A stretch of 64,000 bases of DNA from Thermoplasmata archaeon (GCA_021790425.1 JAJYEA010000006.1:1-64000), one strand, 5' to 3'. Positions 50,673 to 62,076 are shown, numbered from the stretch's first letter. Program-made: numbers and translations. The notes: generated by a model from the sequence alone, not told the origin.

Positions 50673-52731
50673 CCCAGCGGAGCGAGAAGGAGTTCATCAT
50701 CACGCTCGTCGAGGAAAGCCCCATGGCGAGGGCGCCGACCATCGGGAGGAACCCGTAGATCCCGAACCCGAGGAAGGGGACGAGGATCCCCGCTGCGATG
50801 GGCAGGAGGACCGTGTTGTACCCGAGGGCCCAGAAGAGGTTCAGCCGGACCTTGCGCACCGTCCGGCGGGCGAGGCGCAGGGAGAGGGCCACCCCCCGGA
50901 AGTCCGAGCGCATCAGGATCACGCCGCCCGCCTCCTTCGCCACGTCCGCCCCGGCGCCGATGGCGATCCCGACGTCCGCGGCCATGAGGGACGGGGCATC
51001 GTTGATCCCGTCCCCGACGAAGGCGACCCGCTTTCCCTCCGCCTGACGGGCCCGGAGGTACTCGAGCTTCCGTGCCGGGGTGAGCGCGGCATGGAACTCG
51101 CGGATCCCTACCCGGGAGGCAACCCGACGGGCCGCCTTGTCGGTGTCCCCCGTGAGCATGACCACCGAGACCCCGTCACGCTCCAGCGCGGCCACGGCCT
51201 CGGGCACGCCGGGGGCGGGGTCGTCGAAGAATCCCAGGAGACCGATCGGGCGCGTGCCCTCGAGGACGGCCGACCAGGCCTTCCCCTCCCCGGAGAGGCG
51301 GTCCGCGGCGGAAGCGAGGGCCGCGCCCTCGAGCGCCGCGCGAGGGAGGGCCGTCCCGGAGACGACGGAGACGGCGCGTCCTCCGACCGTGCCCCGAAGT
51401 CCTTGGCCGGGCTCGGCGACCACGTCCGTGATCTTGGGGACGTCAACATGCTCGTTCCTAGCCCGGGCGACCACCGCCCGCGCCAGGGGGTGCTCGCTCG
51501 CGGACTCGAGCGCCGCGGCCGTCTCGAGGAGCCGACGGACGTCCGTTCCGCTCGCGGGGATGAGGTCGGTGAGCTCGGGGTGCCCCCGGGTGAGGGTCCC
51601 GGTCTTGTCCGTCAGGACGAGGTCCACGCGCGATGCCTTCTCGATCGCGTCACGGCCCTTGAAGAGGATGCCGTCCTTCGCGGCGCGGCCCGTGCCCATC
51701 ACGATGGCCGCCGGGGTGGCGAGGCCAAAGGCACAGGGGCAGGCCGTGATCGCGACCGTGACGAAGACCAGGAGCGCGACGTTGAAGGGGGCATGGCCGA
51801 AGGCATACCATCCCAATCCCGCGAGCAGCGCGATCGTGAGCACCACCGGGGTGAATACCGCGGCGATGCGGTCCGCCAGCTGTTGGATCGGGACCTGGCC
51901 CATCTCGGCCTCCGATAGGAGCCCCCCGATCTGGGAGAGCACCGTGTCCTCGCCCACCTGGGTGGCCCGGACGACGATCCGTCCCGGTCCGTTCACCGTT
52001 CCCGCGATGACCTTGTCTCCCGGGCCCTTGTCCACGGGCAGGCTCTCTCCCGTGACCAGGGCCTCGTTGACCGCCGTCCGTCCCTCGACGAGGGCGCCAT
52101 CGGCGGGGATGCGGCCCCCGGGTCGGACCACGAAGGTGTCGTCGACCGCCACGTCGGCGATCGGGATCTCGGTCTCCCGTCCCTCCCGCAGGACCGAGGC
52201 GGTGGAGGGGAGCAGCGCCCGCAGCTCCCGCAAGGCGTCGCGGGCCCGGTCCCGCGTCAGGTGCTCGAGGTAGCTCCCGGTGAGGATCAGGGTGACGATG
52301 AGCGCGGACGCGTCGAAGTAGAAGACCTGCGGAAGCGCCTGGGGGAGGAGCAGCGCCGCGACGCTGTAGGCGTAGGCGACCGTCGTCCCGACCGCGATGA
52401 GGACATCCATGTTCGCGATCCGGCTCTTGATCGCGTCCCACGTCCCGTGGTAGTACGACCACCCGGAGTAGAACTGGACGACGGTGGCCAGGGGGAGCGC
52501 GATGAACGGCCAGTCCGGGATGGAGAAGAGGTAGGTCAGCAGGAGGATGGCGACGGAGAGGGGCCAGGCAACGAGCAGCTTGTTCCGGACCTCGCGCAGC
52601 TGACGCTCGGGGTCCGCGAACGTGGCCATGCACGTCGCGTTGCAGAAGTAGTACGTGCGGTTGTCGCGGATGAGCTTGAGCTCGGCGGAGTGCTCGTCCA
52701 CGAACATCCCGCAGACGGGGTCCGTGGGCAT
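50647..52731 (-). CDS. copA: Copper-type P1B ATPase with N-terminal YHS domain
   Basis: 694 residues. In place of an HMA domain the N-terminus has a YHS metal-binding domain (DPVCGMFVDEHS, YYFCNATCMATF; residues about 4-40). Eight TM helices. CPC at 331-333 in TACPCAFGLATP, phosphorylated Asp in DKTGT (375), TGES (228-231), SEHPLARA, and GDGINDAPSLMAADVGIA. The C-terminal TM with NTVLLPIA and SSTSVMMNSFSLRW is the P1B-1 Cu+ pattern. Exports Cu+/Ag+. Downstream of a free YHS protein in one unit. Confidence 0.93.
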   Translation of the reverse strand: MPTDPVCGMFVDEHSAELKLIRDNRTYYFCNATCMATFADPERQLREVRNKLLVAWPLSVAILLLTYLFSIPDWPFIALPLATVVQFYSGWSYYHGTWDAIKSRIANMDVLIAVGTTVAYAYSVAALLLPQALPQVFYFDASALIVTLILTGSYLEHLTRDRARDALRELRALLPSTASVLREGRETEIPIADVAVDDTFVVRPGGRIPADGALVEGRTAVNEALVTGESLPVDKGPGDKVIAGTVNGPGRIVVRATQVGEDTVLSQIGGLLSEAEMGQVPIQQLADRIAAVFTPVVLTIALLAGLGWYAFGHAPFNVALLVFVTVAITACPCAFGLATPAAIVMGTGRAAKDGILFKGRDAIEKASRVDLVLTDKTGTLTRGHPELTDLIPASGTDVRRLLETAAALESASEHPLARAVVARARNEHVDVPKITDVVAEPGQGLRGTVGGRAVSVVSGTALPRAALEGAALASAADRLSGEGKAWSAVLEGTRPIGLLGFFDDPAPGVPEAVAALERDGVSVVMLTGDTDKAARRVASRVGIREFHAALTPARKLEYLRARQAEGKRVAFVGDGINDAPSLMAADVGIAIGAGADVAKEAGGVILMRSDFRGVALSLRLARRTVRKVRLNLFWALGYNTVLLPIAAGILVPFLGFGIYGFLPMVGALAMGLSSTSVMMNSFSLRWVSLSGTPA

Positions 52732-52753
52732 GGACGCCGCGGGGAGGGGCGGG

Positions 52754-52897
52754 TCAGTGCTTGGCCCGCTTCGCCTCGAAGGTCTTCTGGCAGCTCTCCG
52801 CGCAGAAGTAGACGGCCACCCCGTCGTAGACGCCCTTGAACTTCGCCTTCTCCGTGTCCATCGTCATGCCGCACACCGGGTCCTTTGCTTTCGCCAT
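52754..52897 (-). CDS. YHS-domain protein
   Basis: 47 residues. KDPVCGMTMDTEKAK and VYFCAESCQKTFEAK are the YHS metal-binding pattern (Cys in VCGM, C-x-x-x-C). It resembles the N-terminal domain of the copper ATPase 22 bases downstream, so it may be a small metal chaperone. Start at ATG 52897; the frame is open upstream to 52951, but that region contains the promoter. Confidence 0.85.
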   Translation of the reverse strand: MAKAKDPVCGMTMDTEKAKFKGVYDGVAVYFCAESCQKTFEAKRAKH

Positions 52898-52937
52898 GGG
52901 AACACCTGGTTCTAACGGGGTTGGAGAGATACGGACA

Positions 52938-52947
52938 TTATATAGCT
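52938..52947 (-). promoter_or_regulatory. TATA box of YHS-copA unit
   Basis: GCTATATAAT on the minus strand, centred about 45 nt ahead of ATG 52897; gives a leader of about 18 nt with AGGTG as possible SD. Confidence 0.6.
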
Positions 52948-52987
52948 TCACTACGAACGGGCGCGCCCGAGCGCGGTCGAAGGGCCC

Positions 52988-53719
52988 TCACGAGCGGGGA
53001 CGGGCGGCCCGCCCCTCCGTCCGCCGCGGCGTCCCGGGGCGGGTCGCCCGGACGCCGGATCCCTTCCAGAGGAGGAACCCTCCCTTGAACGCATTGGCGT
53101 TCGCGCCGGCGCGGCAGCCGGGGGGAAGGGTCCTCAGGTGGCGCACGTTGCCACCGCCGAGCACGACATAGCCCGGCTCGAGGGCGCCCTGGAGCTCCTT
53201 CACGACCCGGAACACCTGCTCCCGCCAGCGCTTCTTGCCGAGCTTCTGCCGCCCCTTCTCCCCCAGGTAGTCCTCGTACGTCCTTCCCTTCCGGTAGGGC
53301 AAATGGCCGAGTTCCATCGGCTCGAGTTCCCCGTCGACGATCATCGCGGAACCGAGCCCGGTGCCCAGGCCGAGGAAGAGCATCCGTCCTCCATCATAGC
53401 TCCCGAGCGCCTGCATCGCGGCGTCGTTCAGGAGCTTCACCGGGTGTCCGAAGGCGCGTTCGAAATCGAACCCCACCCATCCCTTGCCGAGGTTCACCGG
53501 CTCCTGCACCGGGCGTCCGTGGAGCACGGGGCTGGGGTAGCCGATCGACACCACGTCGTAGCGCCAACCCTGCGTGGCCTTCTGGACGGCCGCCACCATG
53601 GCGGCGGCCGACATCGTGGGACCGGAGGGGATCTTCACGGGGTCGGTCTTCCCCGTCGCGAGGACCTTGACGTGCGTCCCTCCCACGTCGATCACGAGGA
53701 CCCGGAGCGGCGGGGTCAC
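52988..53719 (-). CDS. ROK-family glucokinase (possibly polyphosphate type)
   Basis: 243 residues. Phosphate motif VIDVGGTHVK, adenosine/phosphate motif FLGLGTGLGSAMI, and IGYPSPVLHGRPVQEPVNLGKGW plus ELGHLPY...TYEDYLGEKG seen in polyphosphate/ATP glucokinases of the ROK family. No zinc CxCGxxGC motif, so not a typical repressor-kinase. Makes glucose 6-phosphate for the adjacent G6PDH. GTG start overlapping the lactonase stop (GTGA). Last gene of the cluster. Confidence 0.82.
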   Translation of the reverse strand: MTPPLRVLVIDVGGTHVKVLATGKTDPVKIPSGPTMSAAAMVAAVQKATQGWRYDVVSIGYPSPVLHGRPVQEPVNLGKGWVGFDFERAFGHPVKLLNDAAMQALGSYDGGRMLFLGLGTGLGSAMIVDGELEPMELGHLPYRKGRTYEDYLGEKGRQKLGKKRWREQVFRVVKELQGALEPGYVVLGGGNVRHLRTLPPGCRAGANANAFKGGFLLWKGSGVRATRPGTPRRTEGRAARPRS

Positions 53720-54495
53720 GGATGGGGGACCCCGGTCCCGGAGACAAGGCGCTCGGGCGGGACCTTCGCGGCCGCGGCGACATCCACGTACCACGTCGTG
53801 GTCCCCACCGGACGGAGGAGGCTCGCGGGGAAGTCCGCATCCTGGTCGGCCGCGAGCGTGGAGGCGAGCGACTGCGCCTTCGAGGCTCCCGCGACGAGGA
53901 AGGCGATCGCCCGGGACGAGCCCAGGGCCGGGCGGGTCAGCGTGAGCCGCGGGACCCGGGGATGACCGGCCGGGTGCGGGATGGAGATCACCGGCCGCCG
54001 GGCCTCCGCGAGGGACCGGGACCGCGGGAAGAGCGAGGCCGTGTGGCCGTCCGCGCCGAGCCCCAGGAGGACGAGATCGAACCAGGGGACGACGTGGTCG
54101 ACCACGCGGACGATCTCCCGGGAATACTCCTCCGCGGCCCGGGCGGGCGGGGTGAGGTCCCCCCGCATCGGATGGACGTGCGCCTCCGGAACGCCGAGCG
54201 GATCGAGGAACATCCTCCGGGCGACCCCGTAGTTCGAGTCGTCGCTCGAGGCGGGGACGCAGCGCTCGTCCCCCCAGAAGAACTCGATGCGGTCCCAATC
54301 GAGGGAGGTCCGGTTGCGTTCCAGCAGGACCTGGTAGAGCGCCCGCGTCGTGGTTCCGCCGGTGAGCACGATGAGCGCGCGTCCGCGTTCCTTGATCGCC
54401 TCCCGGGCGGACAGGATGAAGCTCTGCGCGAGAGCGCCCGCGGCCTCCTCCAGCGTGGGGAAGACGCGCACCGGAGGGCTCAGTCCTCGTTCCAT
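53716..54495 (-). CDS. pgl: 6-phosphogluconolactonase
   Basis: 259 residues. VLTGGTTTRALY, FFWGDERCVPASSDDSNYG, LGLGADGHTASLFP are the 6PGL (NagB-like) motifs. Hydrolyses the lactone made by G6PDH. Start ATG 54495 lies 16 bases inside the zwf gene. Confidence 0.93.
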   Translation of the reverse strand: MERGLSPPVRVFPTLEEAAGALAQSFILSAREAIKERGRALIVLTGGTTTRALYQVLLERNRTSLDWDRIEFFWGDERCVPASSDDSNYGVARRMFLDPLGVPEAHVHPMRGDLTPPARAAEEYSREIVRVVDHVVPWFDLVLLGLGADGHTASLFPRSRSLAEARRPVISIPHPAGHPRVPRLTLTRPALGSSRAIAFLVAGASKAQSLASTLAADQDADFPASLLRPVGTTTWYVDVAAAAKVPPERLVSGTGVPHP

Positions 54496-55930
54496 CGGTG
54501 CCCCCACTCCTCCGCGAGCCGCGCCGCCTCCGGGGGTCCGTTCGCCCCCGGAGCATAGGTATGGACGGGCAACCCCGCCCGGAGCACGTCGTCGTAGAGC
54601 GTCCATGACGCTTCCACCTCGTCCGCGCACACGAAGAGCGTCGGGTCCCCGGCGAGGATGTCCAGGATGAGCGTCTCGTAGGCGTCGCGCATGGAGCCGA
54701 AGACGTCGGCGTAGCGGAAGCGCATGCGATGGGTCTGGATGCGGTTCTCCTCCCCGGGCACCTTGATCTCGAAGGCGAGGTCGAACCCCTCGTCGGGCTG
54801 GAGGGTGATCGCGAGCCGGTCGGGGTTGAGCTCGTATTCCTCGGCGAGGGGGAAGAAGGAGATCGGGGGAGCGCGGAAGGTGAGCACGATCCGGGTCGAC
54901 TTGCGCGCCATGCGCTTCCCCGTGCGGAGGAAGAAGGGCACGCCCTGCCAGCGCCAGTTCGCGATCCTCAGACGGAGGGCCGCGAAGGTCTCGGTGCGCG
55001 AACCGGGGGCGACGCCGGGCTCCCCGACGTACCCCGGGGTCGGTCCCGAGGGCCCGCTCCCGGGACCGTACTGGCCCAGGACCACGTCCTCGGGGGCCAG
55101 GCGTGCGATGGAGCGCAGCACCTTGACCTTCTCGTTCCGGATCGCGTCCGCCGCGAACGCGGAGGGGACCTCCATCGCGACGAGCGCGAGCAGCTGGGTC
55201 ACGTGGTTCTGGACCATGTCGCGGATCGCCCCGGCGGAGTCGTAGTAGCCCACCCTGCCCTCGACCCCCAGCGACTCGGCCACCGTGATCTGGACGTGCT
55301 CGACCCACTGGCGGTTCCAGAGACCCTCGAGAAACATGTTGGCGAAGCGGAGCACGAGGAGGTTCTGCACCGTCTCCTTACCGAGATAGTGGTCGATGCG
55401 GTAGACGTCGCGCTCGTCGAAGTGGGAGTGGATGAGGTCGTTCAGCGCCCGGGCGGAGGCGAGGTCACGGCCGAACGGCTTCTCCACCACGACGCGCGTC
55501 CATCCCGGCCCCTTCGAGAGCCCCGCGCGCGCGATCCCCATCAGCGCCGGGGTGAAGGCGGAGAGTGGAAGGGCGAGGTAGAGCACCCGGTTCCCCGGAA
55601 GGTGGAACTCGGACTCGACCTCCCGCACCCGGTCGGCGAGACCTCCGTACCCTTCCGGGGTCCCGTCGATGGCCCGGTAGCGGAGCACGGACTGGGCCCA
55701 GGACCGGACCTCGCCCTCCGGACCGGCCCCGTGCGCGAGGAGCGCCCGCACCGCGGTCTCCTGGAACTCGGAGTCGCTCAGCGGTCGGCGGGAGGCCCCC
55801 AGGATCGCGCTTCCCTCGGCGACCTCGTGACGCCGGTGGATCTCCCAGAGCGCGGGGAGGACCTTCCGGTCCATGAGGTCCCCGGTGGCCCCCACGACCA
55901 CGAACAGATGCCGGTCCGGGGGGGTGGCGT

Positions 55931-55934
<4 letters not shown>
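54480..55934 (-). CDS. zwf: Glucose-6-phosphate 1-dehydrogenase
   Basis: 484 residues, bacterial-type Zwf. VVVGATGDLMDRKVLPAL (Rossmann GxxGDL), VVVEKPFGRDL, RIDHYLGKETVQNLL (active site with catalytic His) and RFANMFLEGLWNR are all present. NADP dependence is likely but not certain from sequence. GTGA overlap with gnd. Classical G6PDH is rare in Archaea, so this cluster may have a bacterial origin. Confidence 0.95.
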
Positions 55935-56845
<911 letters not shown>

Positions 56846-56971
56846 GGTGCACCCGGCGTCGAGAGGAACGCGGTACGTACCCCTACGCCTCCGGATTACA
56901 CATACTTTTGGGTGGCAGCTACCGTGTCGCTCCTCCGCGGTTCCGCCCCCCCGAAGCGGGACCGTGCCGCG

Positions 56972-58990
56972 TCAGGCGGGGGAGGTCACGCGGCGCACGG
57001 CCTCGAGCACGCGATCGAGCGTGAGACCGAGGCTCTTCGCGACGGCCGGTCCCGGGGCCGAGATCCCGAATCGGTCGATGCCGATCGCGATGCCATCCTC
57101 GCCCACGTAGCGCGACCATCCGAGCGTGGCCCCGGCCTCGACGGAGACCCGGGGGACGTTCCGCGGGATCACCTGGGCCCGGTACGCAGCATCCTGCTCC
57201 TCGAAGAGCTCCCACGAGGGCATCGAGACCACGCGCGTCGGGAGACCCTCCCGCGCCAGCGTCGCCTGGGCCTGCAGCGCGAGCTCCACCTCGGAGCCGG
57301 TCGCGATCAGGATCGCGCGTGGAGCGGGCCCGGCGGGCTCGGAGAGAACGTAGGCCCCCCGCGCGAGACCCTCCGACGCGAGGTCGGCGGTCCCCGGGAG
57401 GTTGGGCAGCTTCTGCCGGGTGAGGATGAGCGAGACCGGGCCCGGACGGCCGAGGGCGGCCTTCCAGGACGCCGCGACCTCGTTCGCGTCCGCGGGCCGG
57501 ATCACCGTCATGCCGGGCATCGCCCGGAGGCCCGCGAGCTGCTCGATCGGCTGGTGGGTCGGTCCGTCCTCCCCGACGTGGATGCTGTCGTGGGTGAAGA
57601 CGACCACGATCCGCGTGCGCATCAGGGCGGCGAGACGGAGGGAGGGACGCGCGTAGTCGGAGAAGACGAAGAACGTCGCGCCGTACGGTCGCAGCCCGCC
57701 GTGGAGCGCGATCCCGTTGAGGGCGGCGACCATCGCGTTCTCCCGGACCCCGAAGTGGAAGTTCCGTCCCTCGGGGTGCTCGAGGTTGAAGCTGGGGAGG
57801 CCCTTGAGGAGGGTCATGGTGGAGGGGGCGAGATCGGCGGAGCCCCCCACGAGCTCGGGGAGGACGGACGCGAGCGCGTTCAGCACCTTCTCGGACGCCC
57901 CGCGAGTGGCGAGCGGCGGGTCCGTGGGCCCGAAGGAGGGCAACGCCCGGGACCAGCCCTCGGGCAGCTCGCCGCGCTGGGTCCGCTCGAAGAGCGCGGC
58001 GTCCGAGGGGAAGCGTTCGCGGTACTGCTGGAAGAGGACGTTCCATTCCTCCTCGAGGGCCGCCCCGCGGGCCCGGGCCTTCCCCAGGTGCTCGCGCGCG
58101 GGGTCGGGGACGAGGAACGCCGGTTCGAGGGGCCATCCGAGCGCTAGCTTGGTCGCCTTCGTGCCCTCGGGGCCGAGCGGCTCGCCGTGGGCCTCGCGCG
58201 TGTCCTGGCGCGGGCTCCCGTAGCCGATGTGCGTCCGCACCGCGATGAGCGAGGGGCGGTCGCGCTCGCCGCGGGCGGTCACGAGCGCCTGGGCCACGGC
58301 CTCGACGTCGTTCCCGTCCGCCACGCGCGCGGTGTGCCAACCGTACGCCTCGAAGCGCCGGAGGACGTCCTCGGTGAAGGTGAGTTCGGTCCCCCCCTCG
58401 AGGCTCACGTGGTTGTCATCGTAGAGGTAGATGAGCTTCCCGAGATGCATCGATCCCGCGAGCGAGGCCGCCTCCGAGGCGAGCCCCTCCATGAGGTCGC
58501 CGTCCGAGACGAGGGCGTAGGTGAAATGGTCGACCAGGGGGAATCCCTCGCGGTTGAAGCGGGCCGCGAGGTGGCGCTCCGCGATCGCCATCCCGACTCC
58601 CGTGGCGAATCCCTGTCCGAGCGGGCCGGTCGTCGACTCGACCCCGGGGGTGTGGCCGTACTCGGGATGGCCCGGGGTCCGGCTCCCGAGCTGCCGGAAC
58701 GCCCGGAGGTCGTCGAGCGACAGGTCGTAGCCCGTCATGTGGAGGAGCGCGTAGAGGAGCGCCGAGCCGTGCCCCGCGGAGAGGATGAAGCGGTCGCGGT
58801 CCCACCACCGGGGGTTCGCGGGGTTGTGGCGCAGGAACCGGTCCCAGAGCGCGTAGGCCATCGGTGCGGCGCCGAGCGGGAGGCCGGGATGCCCCGACTT
58901 CGCCTTCTCGACGGCGTCGACCGAGAGGAACCGGAGGGTGTTGATGCACGTCTCGTCGAGGTCGGTCACAGGAGCCGCCGGTGGCACCAC
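56972..58990 (-). CDS. tkt: Transketolase (full-length)
   Basis: 672 residues in one chain: [32 protein letters not shown], thiamine-diphosphate loop [18 protein letters not shown], and [19 protein letters not shown] with [15 protein letters not shown] as hallmark, plus the C-terminal transketolase domain. Most archaea with the enzyme encode N- and C-halves as separate genes, so a bacterial-type fused form is notable. Starts at GTG 58990 (or GTG 58966). Confidence 0.95.
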   Translation of the reverse strand: MVPPAAPVTDLDETCINTLRFLSVDAVEKAKSGHPGLPLGAAPMAYALWDRFLRHNPANPRWWDRDRFILSAGHGSALLYALLHMTGYDLSLDDLRAFRQLGSRTPGHPEYGHTPGVESTTGPLGQGFATGVGMAIAERHLAARFNREGFPLVDHFTYALVSDGDLMEGLASEAASLAGSMHLGKLIYLYDDNHVSLEGGTELTFTEDVLRRFEAYGWHTARVADGNDVEAVAQALVTARGERDRPSLIAVRTHIGYGSPRQDTREAHGEPLGPEGTKATKLALGWPLEPAFLVPDPAREHLGKARARGAALEEEWNVLFQQYRERFPSDAALFERTQRGELPEGWSRALPSFGPTDPPLATRGASEKVLNALASVLPELVGGSADLAPSTMTLLKGLPSFNLEHPEGRNFHFGVRENAMVAALNGIALHGGLRPYGATFFVFSDYARPSLRLAALMRTRIVVVFTHDSIHVGEDGPTHQPIEQLAGLRAMPGMTVIRPADANEVAASWKAALGRPGPVSLILTRQKLPNLPGTADLASEGLARGAYVLSEPAGPAPRAILIATGSEVELALQAQATLAREGLPTRVVSMPSWELFEEQDAAYRAQVIPRNVPRVSVEAGATLGWSRYVGEDGIAIGIDRFGISAPGPAVAKSLGLTLDRVLEAVRRVTSPA

Positions 58991-59338
58991 GGGGAGATGG
59001 TCGGCGATGCGACGGGGGATCCGGCCGAGGAGAACATCTGAGGGGGCATCGGGGGGCCGACATGATAGCGGTATTTCTCGTTTCGGCCCGCTTCCCCCCG
59101 TGCTCGCCCCGCCCGGCGGTCTCCCGCCCTCGCCGGGCGGGGGCGCGGGGGGCCGGGACCCCCGGTTCGGGACATTTGGCTATTTAATCCTTCCCCCGAA
59201 ATTTGCCGCATAGTGTTATAGCCCCAGGGAGTGTCCGTGGGACCGAGGCGTGCTCTGCCGAAGCAACACCGGGTTCCCCCGGCCGCTCACGGAAGTCGGC
59301 GTGCGCAGGCCGGGGGCCAGGTGCATGTCTTTGCCCGG
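58991..59338. other. Divergent intergenic region, tkt / HTH_10
   Basis: Contains TATA-like CTATTTAAT at 59180-59188 and GTTATAG at 59215-59221 on the plus strand, and an AT-rich stretch around 59063-59080 for the minus strand. If HTH_10 starts earlier (GTG 59231), about 108 bases of this region are coding. Confidence 0.4.
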
Positions 59339-59980
59339 ATGAGCATCCCGCTCCTCCCGGAATTCTCCTGCCTCGGGGTCATCAGCGCCGAGTATCCGGA
59401 GGTCGTCTTCGAGATCGAGAGCTACATGCCGATCGATGCCACGCGCTTCATCATGACCATGCATCTCGACGTGGGGCCGCGACTCGGGGAGCTCCTGGAG
59501 CACTGGCAAGCGTGTCCCCTCCTCGTCTCGTTCGAGGTCGTCGGGAAGTCGAAGGACTCCGCGATCGTGACCACCATCCAGCGTTCTCCGGAGCGGAGCG
59601 CGGTGCGCGAGCTCGTCGGTCACCAGATGCTCCCCCGCTTCCCGGTCTACGTGCGCGGCGGGACCGCCTCGGGGATCGTCGTCACGGAGCGCACGCGGCT
59701 CCAGGAGTTCTTCCGCCACATGAAGCGGATCTCCCCCGGGACGCACATCGACGCGATCCGGACCCATTCCCTGGAGAACCTGGAAGGGCTCCTCACCCCC
59801 TCGCAGGCCCGCATCTTCGAGCTGGCCAAGAGCGCGGGGTACTGGGAGGTCCCCCGGCGTGCCACGTTGAGCGACCTGGCGCAGTCGCTGGACCTCTCGC
59901 GGTCCACCATCTCGGAGGCCCTCGCCCTCGTGGAGAAGAAGCTCATCGACGAGGCCACGCGGAAGATGCCGGGCCACTGA
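59339..59980 (+). CDS. HTH_10 (bacterio-opsin-activator type) regulator
   Basis: About 213 residues. The N-terminal half (SIPLLPEFSCLGVISAEYPEV...) is the usual poorly conserved ligand/partner region. The C-terminal HTH_10 is LTPSQARIFELAKSAGYWEVPRRATLSDLAQSL and LSRSTISEALALVEKKLI. Family members are archaeal transcription regulators. Divergent from tkt, so it may control the pentose-phosphate cluster and the facing trehalase gene. ATG 59339 is preferred; GTG 59231 would add 36 unmatched residues. Confidence 0.78.
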   Translation: MSIPLLPEFSCLGVISAEYPEVVFEIESYMPIDATRFIMTMHLDVGPRLGELLEHWQACPLLVSFEVVGKSKDSAIVTTIQRSPERSAVRELVGHQMLPRFPVYVRGGTASGIVVTERTRLQEFFRHMKRISPGTHIDAIRTHSLENLEGLLTPSQARIFELAKSAGYWEVPRRATLSDLAQSLDLSRSTISEALALVEKKLIDEATRKMPGH

Positions 59981-59995
59981 GCCGGGGCGCCGGCC

Positions 59996-61927
59996 CTATC
60001 GGTCGATCGGGAGCCCGCGGGCTTCGGGCGAAAGCATGCCGGGACGTGTCTCGGCGAGGGCGAGCGCCGCGCGGAGGACACCGATGCTCGTGAAGGCCTG
60101 GGGGTAGTTCCCGAGCGCCTGCTCCGCCACCGGGTCGTACTCCTCCGCGTAGAGCCCGAGGGGGCTCGCCACGGCGAGGAGGGACTCCCAGCGGGCGAGC
60201 GCCTCGGCGCGTCGACCGGAGCGGGCCAGGCACTCGACCAACCAGAAGGAGCACAGCAGGAAGGCCCCTTCGGGTCCCTCCAGCCCGTCCGGGGCGCGGT
60301 AGCGGTGGACGAAGGGCCCGTGGGAAAGCTCGCTGATCACGCGGTCGATCGTCCCCTGGACCCGCGGGTCCGTGAACGGGAGGAACCCCACGAGGGGGAT
60401 GCGAAGGTTCGCGGCGTCGACCCCCGGCCGGTCGAAGGCCTGGCGGAAGGATTGGGTCTCCGGGTCGAAGCCCCGCTCGAGGATCTCGGTGCGGACCAGG
60501 GCGGCCTCCGACTCCCATCGGGAGTGCTCGTCGCGGGTCCCGAAGCGAACGGCCAGCCGCGCGGACCGGTCCAGGGCCACCCAGGCCATCAGCTTCGAGT
60601 GAACGTAGTGCGCCGGGGGACCGCGCACCTCCCAGATCCCCTGGTCGGGCTTCCGCCACAGGGCCACCACCTCGTCCGCGAGCCCGGCGATGTGGGGCCA
60701 CTCCCGCAGGACGCGCGACGACTCGCGTTCGGCCATGAGGGAGACCAGATTGAGGACGGTGCCGTAGATGTCGAGCTGGAACTGGTCGACCGCGCCGTTC
60801 CCCACCCGGACGGGACGAGAACCGAGGAAGCCCGCGAGGTGGGGGAGCTCCGACTCCGCGAGGTCGGTCTCGCCGTGGGCCCCGTAGAGGACCTTCAGGA
60901 TCCCCCCGTGCTCGCGGTGGGTCCGCTCGAGCACCCAACGCAGGAACGAACGGGCCTCGGTGACGTGGCCCATGGTGAGCAGGGCCTTGACGGCGAACGC
61001 CGTGTCCCGGATCCAGGTGTACCGGTAGTCCCAGTTCCGGCTCCCGCCCGGCCACTCCGGAAGGGACGTGGTCGGCGCCGCCACGAACGCGCCGGTGTCG
61101 GCGTGGGAGAGGAGCTTGAGGAGGAGGACGGACCGCTCGACGACAGGATGGAGGTCCAGCACGGCCCGACGGTCGTGGCCCCATCCCCCGGCGGCCCACC
61201 CTCGCCAGAACCGCTCCGTCGCCTCGAGCAGCCCTTGGGGGGACTCGGGGACGGGGCGCTGGGCCCCCCAGTAGATCTCGAAGGGGTACGGGTGCCCGGG
61301 CGAGACTCTGATCGTGCTCGTCACCTCGTCCCCGAGAACCTGGTTCCGCGCGTGCCCGAGGGCATAGGTGACGCACTCCCCGTCGGAGCGGGCCACGAAC
61401 CCCGAGGGCATCTTCTCGATCAGCCCCCCTCTCCGCCCGTAGTCGAAGCGGGGATGGAACCGGGCCACGACCTCGACCTCCCCTCCCGCGGCGCTCACGA
61501 TGCGGAGGATCATCGGGGCCCCCTCGCCTCCCGGTCGCCGGGCGACCGGCATGAAGTCCACGATCCGGAGGGCCCGTCCGTCCGCGAGCTCGAAGTACGT
61601 CTCCAGGATGTTGGTGGAGGGGCGATACTGCTGTCGCGAGTTCGCGGGTTCGAGCGGGGCGATGGCCTGGGTGCCGCCCCGCTCCTCGTCCAGGATGCGC
61701 GCGAAGACGCTCGGGGAGGCGAACCGCGGGAAGCACGCCCAGTCGATCGAGCCGAACCGCGAGACCAGCGCAGCGGTATGGAGGTTCCCGATGAGCCCGT
61801 AATCGTAGAGATCGGTGGGGGTGGGCCACCGGAACGGCCGGATCTCCTCCTCGGCCCCTCCCGTCGTCAGGGAGGACGGAGGAGAGGTCGCCGGAGTCGC
61901 GCCGTTCACAAATGAAATGATAGGCAA
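59996..61927 (-). CDS. GH15 glycoside hydrolase (trehalase/glucoamylase-like)
   Basis: 643 residues. SLPEWPGGSRNWDYRYTWIRDTAF is the GH15 catalytic barrel motif; AVDQFQLDIYG, GIWEVRGPPAHYVHSKLMAWVALDR and a late YAEEYDP with the second Glu follow. The N-terminal DYGLIGNLHTAALVSRFGSIDWACFPRF is the beta domain of the archaeal trehalase/glucoamylase subgroup. Releases glucose, which fits the neighbouring glucokinase and pentose-phosphate genes. TTG start at 61927, or GTG at 61909. No signal peptide, so cytoplasmic. Confidence 0.9.
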   Translation of the reverse strand: MPIISFVNGATPATSPPSSLTTGGAEEEIRPFRWPTPTDLYDYGLIGNLHTAALVSRFGSIDWACFPRFASPSVFARILDEERGGTQAIAPLEPANSRQQYRPSTNILETYFELADGRALRIVDFMPVARRPGGEGAPMILRIVSAAGGEVEVVARFHPRFDYGRRGGLIEKMPSGFVARSDGECVTYALGHARNQVLGDEVTSTIRVSPGHPYPFEIYWGAQRPVPESPQGLLEATERFWRGWAAGGWGHDRRAVLDLHPVVERSVLLLKLLSHADTGAFVAAPTTSLPEWPGGSRNWDYRYTWIRDTAFAVKALLTMGHVTEARSFLRWVLERTHREHGGILKVLYGAHGETDLAESELPHLAGFLGSRPVRVGNGAVDQFQLDIYGTVLNLVSLMAERESSRVLREWPHIAGLADEVVALWRKPDQGIWEVRGPPAHYVHSKLMAWVALDRSARLAVRFGTRDEHSRWESEAALVRTEILERGFDPETQSFRQAFDRPGVDAANLRIPLVGFLPFTDPRVQGTIDRVISELSHGPFVHRYRAPDGLEGPEGAFLLCSFWLVECLARSGRRAEALARWESLLAVASPLGLYAEEYDPVAEQALGNYPQAFTSIGVLRAALALAETRPGMLSPEARGLPIDR

Positions 61928-62076
61928 ACCCGGGTGATGAACCTTTCACCTTACCCGGGATCGCCGCCACTATCCACCGGTGGTGCGGAGGGGTTTTTCG
62001 GGGCGCCGGTCCGCGGGGGGGACAGCAGCGATGGGGGAGACCGGGGGCAACCTAACGCACTCAGGTTGGGAGGACA

